Source: Rhodanobacteraceae bacterium (GTDB lineage Bacteria > Pseudomonadota > Gammaproteobacteria > Xanthomonadales > Rhodanobacteraceae). From it: 42,200 bases of DNA. Below, one piece after another: positions 22,868 through 30,375 of this stretch; within the stretch, counting starts at the first letter, position 1, and every line of letters begins with the position of its first letter. A program made the translations under genes and the position numbers. The stretch lies in contig JAJPHA010000043.1 of the NCBI GenBank assembly GCA_021325475.1, forward strand, positions 1 to 42,200, in the 5' to 3' direction. The notes under the pieces are model-generated. The model did no database searches and was not told the origin of the DNA. It saw only the letters and a program-made list of their open reading frames with translations.

Positions 22868-25092
22868 CAGGGTGCCGCCGCGACCCGGCGCACGCGCGCG
22901 ACGAATTTCTCGGCGTCTTCCGGGCCGGTCAATTGCAGGTCGCGGCGCTCGGCGCCGTCGGCGTCGAAGAACAGGGTGTCGGGCGGGGCGACGATGCCGT
23001 AGTGGCGCATCAGTGCCTGGTCGGTGTCGTCGTTCGCGGTGACGTCGGCCTGCAACAGCACGAAGCCGGCGAGCGCGGCGTGCACCTCGGGTTTGGAAAA
23101 TGTGAACTTTTCCATTTCTTTGCACGACACGCACCAGTCGGCGTAGAAGTCGAGCAGCGCCGGCCGGTGCGCCGCCTTGGCTGCGGCCAGCTCGCGCTCG
23201 ACATCGGCGACGGACTTCACCGGCCGGAACGGCAGCGCCGCCGCCGCGGCGTTCGCCGCGCCGGTGCCGGCGCCCAAACCCTTGAGCGGCTGCAAGAGAT
23301 CGTTCGCGCCCGAGGCGGCGCCGATCAGCTCGGCGGCGCCGCCGATCAGGAGCGCCACGCCCAGCGCCTTCCACAGCTTGCGCCAGCCGGAGGCGTTGTC
23401 CGGCAGCCGCTCGAGCGCGCCCAGGTACACCGCGCAGGCGACCGCGAGCAGGCCGGCGAGGAGCATGATCCAGACCGTGTCGAGCACGCGCGACAGCATC
23501 CAGATCGCGAGCGCGAGGAAGCTCACGCCGAACACCGATTTGACCGCGTCCATCCAGGCGCCGGCGCGCGGCAGCAGCTTGCCGGCGCTGGCGCCGAACA
23601 CGACCAGCGGCGCGCCCATGCCGAGCGCGAGCATGAACAGGGCGAAGCCGCCGAGCGCCGCGTCGTGCTTCTCGGCGATGTACAGCACCGCCACGGCGAG
23701 CGGCGGCGTCACGCACGGGCCGACGATCAGCGCCGACAGCGCGCCCATGATCGCGACACCCGCGAGCGAGCCGCCGGACTGGCGATTGCTGACATCGGCG
23801 ATCTTCGATTGCCACGCGCTCGGCAGTTGCAGTTCGTAGAAGCCGAACATGGACAAGGCGAGCAGCACGAACAGTCCGGCGAAGCCGCCCAGCACCCACG
23901 GCGACTGGAACGCCGCCTGGAGATTCTTGCCGGCGAGGCCCGCGATCACGCCGGCGAGGGTGAAGATCACCGCATTGGCGAGCACGTAGACGACCGACAG
24001 CACGATCGCGCGCCGGGTGGAGAGGTTCTCGCCGGCGCCGGCGATGATGCCGGACAGGATCGGGATCATCGGGAACACACAGGGCGTGAAGGCGAGGCCG
24101 AGGCCGGCCAGGAAGAACACGCCGGCGACCAGCCACAGCGACCCGCCGAGCGCACGCTGGAATTCGCTGTCGGCGTTCCCGGCGCCGGTGGTCGCCGGCG
24201 GCGCGCCGGCCGCGACCGTCGCCGTCGCCATCGCCGGCAGCGACACGTTCAGCGTGCGCGTCATCACCGGATAGCACACGCTGCCCTCGAGGCAGCCCTG
24301 GAAGCGGGCGGTCAGCGCCAGCGTCTGTGCGGCGCCGTCGCGGTGCGTGAGCGGAATCGGCACGTCGACCTGGTCGAAATACACCGTGGTCGTGCCGAAG
24401 TTGGCGTCGGTGTGCTCGCGGCCCGGCGGCCACTGCGGCGCGCCAAGCGTCACGCCGGAATCGGCGGCGGCGCGGAATTCGGTCTTGTCGCGATACAGGT
24501 AATAGCCCTTGGGCATGGTGAAGCGGGCGAGCACTCGATCCGGCGCGCTCGCGATCGCCTCGAACACGAATGCCTGTTCCGGTGGCAGCGGGGCGTTGCC
24601 GGCGAGCAGGCCGGCGCCGATCGGCGCGGCGGGCGGCGACGCCGCGGCCTTGGGCAGGGCGATGCTCAACGTGCGCTTCTGCGGCGGGAAGCAGATCTTC
24701 GGATCGACCTGGTGACAGCCCTGGTAGCGCAATTCCAGGGTCACCTGCTCGGCGTCGGCCGGTGCGGTCAGCGCTTGCGTCGCCGCGAAGTCGTGGTGGT
24801 ACACCTCGACGTCGCCAAAGAATTCGTCGTGCTTCTTCTCGCCGGCGGGCAGTTCGAGCGCGCCGAGCGCCACGCCCGCGTCCGCGCTCTTCACCTTGAT
24901 CCGCTCGCGGTAGAGGTAATAGTCGGGCGCGACGTGGAACTCGAAGCGCACGTGTTCGCGGTCGGGCGCAGTGGCCTCGACCCGGAACGCTTCCTCCACC
25001 GGCAACAGGTTGTCGGCGTCGGCGGCGTGCGCGCCGGGCGGCATGGCCGCGAGCAGCAGCGGCAGACAGGGCAGGGCGAGCAGTCGATTCAT
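22867..25092 (-). CDS. dsbD: Protein-disulfide reductase DsbD with duplicated alpha domain
   Basis: The protein has 741 residues. A signal peptide (1-23) is followed by two tandem DsbD-alpha-like domains. The first carries Y-Q-G-C-x7-C (Cys126/Cys134); the second carries F-Q-G-C-x5-C (Cys267/Cys273). An eight-helix beta domain (Cys338 in F-T-P-C-V-F-P, and a second Cys in V-G-P-C-V-T-P-P) and a C-terminal thioredoxin-like gamma domain with W-C-V-S-C-K follow. Standard DsbD has one alpha domain. DsbD carries electrons from cytoplasmic thioredoxin to periplasmic acceptors. The ATG at 25092 starts the signal peptide; 25131 is a possible but poorer start. The patch at 23091-23124 has AT-rich codons. 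Confidence 0.95.
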   Translation of the reverse strand: MNRLLALPCLPLLLAAMPPGAHAADADNLLPVEEAFRVEATAPDREHVRFEFHVAPDYYLYRERIKVKSADAGVALGALELPAGEKKHDEFFGDVEVYHHDFAATQALTAPADAEQVTLELRYQGCHQVDPKICFPPQKRTLSIALPKAAASPPAAPIGAGLLAGNAPLPPEQAFVFEAIASAPDRVLARFTMPKGYYLYRDKTEFRAAADSGVTLGAPQWPPGREHTDANFGTTTVYFDQVDVPIPLTHRDGAAQTLALTARFQGCLEGSVCYPVMTRTLNVSLPAMATATVAAGAPPATTGAGNADSEFQRALGGSLWLVAGVFFLAGLGLAFTPCVFPMIPILSGIIAGAGENLSTRRAIVLSVVYVLANAVIFTLAGVIAGLAGKNLQAAFQSPWVLGGFAGLFVLLALSMFGFYELQLPSAWQSKIADVSNRQSGGSLAGVAIMGALSALIVGPCVTPPLAVAVLYIAEKHDAALGGFALFMLALGMGAPLVVFGASAGKLLPRAGAWMDAVKSVFGVSFLALAIWMLSRVLDTVWIMLLAGLLAVACAVYLGALERLPDNASGWRKLWKALGVALLIGGAAELIGAASGANDLLQPLKGLGAGTGAANAAAAALPFRPVKSVADVERELAAAKAAHRPALLDFYADWCVSCKEMEKFTFSKPEVHAALAGFVLLQADVTANDDTDQALMRHYGIVAPPDTLFFDADGAERRDLQLTGPEDAEKFVARVRRVAAAP

Positions 25093-25158
25093 GGGCAAAG
25101 GGTGGCGGCAGTGGCGTGAAGATCGCAGCAAGACCGGCGCGCGCCGCGCCGACTTGCG

Positions 25159-25476
25159 TCAGGCCCGGGTTTCCTCGCTCACCCAGTCGAGGTAGCGATC
25201 GAGCCCGAGCGCGACATCGACCGCGATCACCTCCGGGAGTTCATACGGATGCAGGGCGACGATGCGGTCGCAGAGCGCGGCGAAGCGCTCGCGCGTAGTC
25301 TTGATCAACAGCAGGCATTCCGCATCCACGCAGATGTCGCCCCTCCAGCGATAGGTCGAGGTCACGCCTTCCAGGCGGTTGACGCAGGCGGCGAGCCGCT
25401 CCTCGACGAGCGCGTGCGCCAGGCGCGCGGCGGCGTCGCGGTCGGGCACGGTGCACAGGGCGATCAGCACGGACAT
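25159..25476 (-). CDS. cutA: CutA1 family protein
   Basis: The 105-residue trimer-forming ferredoxin-fold protein has L-A-A-C-V-N, S-T-Y-R-W-R-G and L-L-I-K-T, and H-P-Y-E-L-P-E-V-I-A at its end, the CutA1 signature. It was linked to divalent-cation tolerance in E. coli; its true role is unsettled. It is the first gene of the cutA-dsbD-tlpA run and is close to groES in xanthomonads; here a beta-helix gene lies between them. Confidence 0.95.
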   Translation of the reverse strand: MSVLIALCTVPDRDAAARLAHALVEERLAACVNRLEGVTSTYRWRGDICVDAECLLLIKTTRERFAALCDRIVALHPYELPEVIAVDVALGLDRYLDWVSEETRA

Positions 25477-25542
25477 GGACGGACTCGCACGACGGCGTCG
25501 CGCAAGGCTACGCGAGGACGGTCCGCCCGGAAAGGGGCCGGC

Positions 25543-26868
25543 TCAGGAACCGTCGAAGCCGTCGCCGAACAGCCGGTCGGATTCGACCGCGCCGAGATCG
25601 CAGCGCGCGCCCTGCGGTCGCGGCGTGGCGAGTTCGTCCGTCGTCACCGTACCGCCGAAGGCATCCTGGCAATCGAGGGCGGCATCGATGAGCGGACTGC
25701 CGGGGCGCGGAAACATCACGTAGCGGCCGCCCACGTTCGCGCCGAGCGGCGCGAGTTTCGGGTCCGCGTGCAGGGTGAAACCGGGGCAGCTGCCGTCGCG
25801 ATCGAGGTTGGCGCCTTCGGCGTAGATGCCGCCGGCGTCGACCTGACAGCTCGGCGTCTGCGTGCTGGCGAGTACCGAACTGCGTGCGACCACCGTCGCG
25901 CCGATCAGCGCATCGCTCGCCGTGGCGCTGCCCGGCGGACCCGGTGGGGTGCCGAACCCGCCGCCGCTGCCCGAGGTCGTATTGCCAGCGCTGGAGACGA
26001 ATTCGAGCACGCTGAAGCCGTCCAGCGACAGCGCACCGCCGCGGGCATTGCCTCCGGCCCCGCCATATGGTCCATTGCCGCCGGAGCCGCCGCCGGCCGA
26101 GTTGCCGGCCAGCGTGACATTGGACAATTCGACCTGACCGCTGCCGGCGATGGCGCCGCCGACCGCATCGCCCCCGGCGCCGCCGGCGGCGGACGCCGAA
26201 ATACACAAGTTATCGCCGCCCGCCCCACCCGCGGCCTGATTGGAGCGGAAAGTGCAATTGCGGACGATGACATCGCCGGCGGTGTACAGCGCTCCGCCAG
26301 CGGCCGAGCCGCCGCGTCCGGCGGCAAACGAGCAGCCGGGCGAGATCTCGGGGCCGCCCGCGCCGCCGGAGGCGCCGTTGTGGTGGATATCGCAGTCGGC
26401 CAGCAGCAGGCTGCTGCCGGAGTTCACATAGATCGCGCCGCCGGCCGCATCGCCGCCATTGCCCGGCGGCGTGGTGCCGGAGAAATCGGGGGCGCCGTTC
26501 GCACCGCTTTCGTTACCGTCGGCGATGGCGAGATCCTGGATCGTCACCGTGGCCGAATTGGCGATCTCGAACACGCGGCTTTGATTGCCGCCGCTCACCG
26601 TCAGGCGATCGAGGCCCGGCCCGGCGATGGTGAGCGATTTGTAGATCAGCAGCTCCTGGCCGCTGAGCGTGATCGTCGCCGGGTAGGAAAGCGCCGGCGA
26701 GAACGTGATGGTGTCGCCCGGCGCCGCGCTCGCCAGCGCATCGCGCAGCGTGCAGGTGGCGGCGCAGTCGCCGGGGCCGGCATCGCCGGTATCGTTGACC
26801 ACCAGCGTGCCGGCCGAGGCCGACAGGCCGAAGCCCAGGCAGAGCAAGCCAAAGGTTGCATGTCGCAC
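25543..26868 (-). CDS. Secreted CSLREA-type beta-helix protein with C-terminal LFxDGFD tail (beta-helix 2)
   Basis: The protein has 441 residues from a GTG at 26868, which has AGGGG just upstream and gives a normal signal peptide (M-R-H-A-T-F-G-L-L-C-L, cleavage near S-A-S-A-G). An ATG at 26892 adds W-S-D-Q-G-R-T and would lie at the expected transcription start, so GTG is preferred. A CSLREA-like motif (C-T-L-R-D-A-L) precedes Gly/Ala-rich beta-helix rungs (G-G-A-G-G-D, G-G-A-I). It ends D-R-L-F-G-D-G-F-D-G-S, the tail shared with the two other beta-helix proteins. An ECF-like motif identical to that of beta-helix 1 lies at 26898-26925. No enzyme motif was recognised. Confidence 0.82.
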   Translation of the reverse strand: MRHATFGLLCLGFGLSASAGTLVVNDTGDAGPGDCAATCTLRDALASAAPGDTITFSPALSYPATITLSGQELLIYKSLTIAGPGLDRLTVSGGNQSRVFEIANSATVTIQDLAIADGNESGANGAPDFSGTTPPGNGGDAAGGAIYVNSGSSLLLADCDIHHNGASGGAGGPEISPGCSFAAGRGGSAAGGALYTAGDVIVRNCTFRSNQAAGGAGGDNLCISASAAGGAGGDAVGGAIAGSGQVELSNVTLAGNSAGGGSGGNGPYGGAGGNARGGALSLDGFSVLEFVSSAGNTTSGSGGGFGTPPGPPGSATASDALIGATVVARSSVLASTQTPSCQVDAGGIYAEGANLDRDGSCPGFTLHADPKLAPLGANVGGRYVMFPRPGSPLIDAALDCQDAFGGTVTTDELATPRPQGARCDLGAVESDRLFGDGFDGS

Positions 26869-26897
26869 GGTACGCCCCTGATCTGACCACATGCCCT

Positions 26898-26925
26898 AAC
26901 GGCGTGCGGCAAGAAATCCTATCAC
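26898..26925 (-). promoter_or_regulatory. Putative ECF-type promoter of beta-helix gene 2
   Basis: On the minus strand GTGATAGGA, 14 bp and CCGTT end 29 bp before the GTG start at 26868. It is identical in both half-sites and spacing to 15137-15164, which precedes beta-helix gene 1, while the flanking DNA differs. Confidence 0.5.
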
Positions 26926-26927
26926 CG

Positions 26928-26958
26928 CCCCTTGAATCGTATTCGCCCGTCCCCATGT
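26928..26958 (+). promoter_or_regulatory. Sigma-32-type heat-shock promoter of groESL
   Basis: CCCCTTGAA (26928-26936), a 14-bp gap and CCCCATGT (26951-26958) match the heat-shock consensus CTTGAA-N13-15-CCCCATnT almost perfectly. It lies about 120 bp before groES. Confidence 0.75.
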
Positions 26959-26980
26959 GGGCAAGCCGTCGACGCTCCCT

Positions 26981-27008
26981 TTGCAGGGGGCGTTGTCGCC
27001 GCTAGAAT
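26981..27008 (+). promoter_or_regulatory. Sigma-70-type promoter of groESL
   Basis: TTGCAG (26981-26986), a 16-bp spacer and TAGAAT (27003-27008) form a housekeeping-type promoter. Its -10 abuts the CIRCE operator, so HrcA bound there would block it. Confidence 0.6.
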
Positions 27009-27034
27009 TGGCACTCACTCGACGAGAGTGCTAG
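27008..27034 (+). promoter_or_regulatory. CIRCE operator (HrcA site)
   Basis: TTGGCACTC-N9-GAGTGCTAG matches the CIRCE consensus TTAGCACTC-N9-GAGTGCTAA with one change in each arm and exact spacing. HrcA would repress groESL here until heat titrates GroEL. Confidence 0.9.
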
Positions 27035-27080
27035 CAAATTTTGAAAACTCGTGGCACATCAACTAATTGAGGAATCAACC

Positions 27081-27371
27081 ATGAAGCTTCGTCCACTGCA
27101 CGATCGCGTCATCATCAAGCGCCTGGAGGCCGAAACCAAGTCCGCAGGCGGCATCGTGATTCCCGATACCGCGGCCGAGAAGCCGATCCGGGGCGAGGTC
27201 ATCGCCGTCGGCAGCGGCAAGATCCTGGAGGACGGCAAGGTGCGTCCGGTCGGGGTCAAGGCGGGCGAGAAGGTGCTGTTCGGCAAGTACTCCGGCACCG
27301 AGGTCAAGGTCGACGGGCAGGAATACCTCGTGATGCGCGAGGAAGACCTGATGGCCGTCATCGAGGGTTGA
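27081..27371 (+). CDS. groES: Co-chaperonin GroES
   Basis: The 96-residue protein begins [14 protein letters not shown] and has the mobile loop [12 protein letters not shown] (about 17-28) that contacts GroEL. The ATG at 27081 follows TTGAGGAAT; an in-frame start at 27051 would add ten non-conserved residues. GroES caps the GroEL folding chamber. It is the first gene of groESL, controlled by the promoters and CIRCE site upstream. Confidence 0.98.
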   Translation: MKLRPLHDRVIIKRLEAETKSAGGIVIPDTAAEKPIRGEVIAVGSGKILEDGKVRPVGVKAGEKVLFGKYSGTEVKVDGQEYLVMREEDLMAVIEG

Positions 27372-27454
27372 AGCCGGAAATCGGCCATGGGCCACCCGCG
27401 GCGCGGACTCAATCGGAAAAGGTTGAGCTGCGGCGCGCGAGGTGCGGCCATTCC

Positions 27455-27495
27455 GACGTTCTTCCGATTCCCCGTTTCCCATTTCCGATTTCCGT
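27455..27495. repeat. Degenerate heptamer tract between groES and groEL
   Basis: The words TTCCGAT, TCCCCGT, TTCCCAT, TTCCGAT and TTCCGTA run in a 7-bp register just before the groEL ribosome-binding site (TATGAGGTAA). The complementary strand resembles the GGGAATN words at 10434-10454. Confidence 0.65.
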
Positions 27496-27499
27496 ATGA

Positions 27500-29146
<1,647 letters not shown>

Positions 29147-29153
29147 TTCTTGT

Positions 29154-29179
29154 TTGCAAATTCATCCCTGAATTTGCAA
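29154..29179 (+). other. Hairpin 1 in the groEL 3' untranslated region
   Basis: TTGCAAATTCA and TGAATTTGCAA form a perfect 11-bp stem with a TCCC loop, 7 nt after the groEL stop. It has no U-tract, so it is more likely an mRNA-stability or processing element than a terminator. Confidence 0.75.
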
Positions 29180-29185
29180 CCGGGT

Positions 29186-29211
29186 ACGGCGGCACATCCG
29201 TGTGCCGCCGT
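29186..29211 (+). other. Hairpin 2 in the groEL 3' untranslated region
   Basis: ACGGCGGCACA and TGTGCCGCCGT form a perfect 11-bp stem with a TCCG loop, 6 nt after hairpin 1 and with the same stem and loop lengths. There is no U-tract. Confidence 0.75.
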
Positions 29212-29251
29212 AGAAGCAAAAGCAAAAGTCCGAAGCTCGAAGCTCCAAAGC

Positions 29252-29282
29252 AAAGCCCCGCGAGCAATCGCGGGGCTTTTTT
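29252..29282 (+). terminator. Rho-independent terminator of groESL
   Basis: AAAGCCCCGCG and CGCGGGGCTTT form a perfect 11-bp stem around an AGCAAT loop and end in TTTTTT. Confidence 0.92.
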
Positions 29283-29287
29283 GTTTC

Positions 29288-29320
29288 TCGGGCGCGAAAG
29301 CCGCCTGCTTTCGCGCCCGA
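29288..29320. other. Perfect 13-bp inverted repeat after the groESL terminator
   Basis: TCGGGCGCGAAAG and CTTTCGCGCCCGA surround a 7-nt loop, 5 nt after the terminator. No U-tract follows on the plus strand. It could serve the convergent minus-strand gene or be a REP-like element. Confidence 0.7.
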
Positions 29321-29392
29321 TACACCGCACGTTGTTGTGCGGCCGCAAAAGCGGAATCCAGAGACTCTCGGGAGCTCCGAAGGAATGCAGCT

Positions 29393-29914
29393 TTACTGCC
29401 TGCGCGATTCACCGCTGCCGCTCGTCGTCCAGCGTTGACCGTCGTCGCTGTTCTGGATTTCGTAGCGATAGCGATCGGGCGAATCGAAAATGTTGAGCGT
29501 GCGGTACCAGTGGGTCTTGCCCTGCTGGTCGGTGAAGGAGCCGGAATAGGTCCAGGTGTTGCCGCTCAGGCTGAGCTCGGGCGTACCGACCTCGCCGCCG
29601 CTGAGGTTGGCGAAGCGGTAACGGCCCGTGGCCGGATCGTAGGCGTACACCGAAAGCTGATGTTCTTCGCCGCGCGTGCCCTCGACCCGGAACACGCCAT
29701 CGCACACCAGAAACAGATGCGTGGCGCCCGACCATTGGCACACATTCGTGCCTTGAAGATGCTGCGGAGGCTTGCCGCGCGCGGCGGCCATGCTGCCGCT
29801 GGCATGCCAGGTGCCGACGAACATGTCCAGGCGGTTGGGCGGAGCCGTGCCTTGCCCGGCTGCCGCGTTCGCCGCGATGGCAAGCGGCAGCAAGAGGTAG
29901 ATCGAACGTGTCAT
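29393..29914 (-). CDS. Secreted DUF1579-like protein
   Basis: The 173-residue protein has a signal peptide (1-20; probable cleavage near A-N-A-A-A-G). A lipocalin-like all-beta domain follows, starting L-D-M-F-V-G-T-W-H-A-S-G and containing Y-D-P-A-T-G-R-Y-R, T-W-T-Y-S-G-S-F and G-K-T-H-W-Y-R-T. The W-x-x-x-G and Y-D pattern is that of DUF1579, secreted proteins of unknown ligand. It is convergent with groEL and has no operon partner. Confidence 0.7.
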   Translation of the reverse strand: MTRSIYLLLPLAIAANAAAGQGTAPPNRLDMFVGTWHASGSMAAARGKPPQHLQGTNVCQWSGATHLFLVCDGVFRVEGTRGEEHQLSVYAYDPATGRYRFANLSGGEVGTPELSLSGNTWTYSGSFTDQQGKTHWYRTLNIFDSPDRYRYEIQNSDDGQRWTTSGSGESRRQ

Positions 29915-30098
29915 GGCGGCTCGCTCGTGATTGCTCGTGGCAATTTAGGCGCTCGCCCGCGACCAATCGCGAGTGCCGGATGTCACGGCAGCCTGTCGGC
30001 TGCGAAAGCAGGCCTGGGATGCCAAATCGACCGCGCCATCCCACGCCGCCGCCAGCCGCGCATCGAGCGTGACCAGGGCCGCGCGATGCGACAGCGGT

Positions 30099-30251
30099 CT
30101 ACTGCGACGCCCCGTTCGGCGTGGCGAGCACCGGCTGTGATTGCGGATGCGGCGTGCGCACGGCGAACAGTGTCCGGCCGTCCTGTTCGATGCGGATGGC
30201 GAACGGAAACCGCGGGTCGGCGCGACGACGGACGATCCAATAGGCACTCAT
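30099..30251 (-). CDS. Small hypothetical protein
   Basis: The frame from the ATG at 30251 encodes 50 residues: M-S-A-Y-W-I-V-R-R-R-A-D-P-R-F-P-F-A-I-R, then I-E-Q-D-G-R-T-L-F-A-V-R. The composition is protein-like (alternating hydrophobic and charged, few Arg/Ala runs), unlike shadow frames. There is no clear Shine-Dalgarno. The function is unknown and it may not be real. Confidence 0.4.
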   Translation of the reverse strand: MSAYWIVRRRADPRFPFAIRIEQDGRTLFAVRTPHPQSQPVLATPNGASQ

Positions 30252-30375
30252 GCCGGACGGACGCGGTGGCCTCGAGAGAACGGCGGCGAGTGTAGCGAAA
30301 TTCCCGCGGCACGATCGCATTCTGCCGCCGGGTTCCCGGCGGCGGGAAGGCGCGCGGGACCTGCGCTACCCGCGC

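Noticed and set aside
22933..25119. A 728-codon frame antisense to dsbD
   Set aside because: Arg/Gly/His-rich, without any recognisable fold; a shadow of dsbD.
27051..27080. Earlier start for groES
   Set aside because: It adds ten non-conserved residues and overlaps the leader; the ATG at 27081 has the Shine-Dalgarno and the universal GroES N-terminus.
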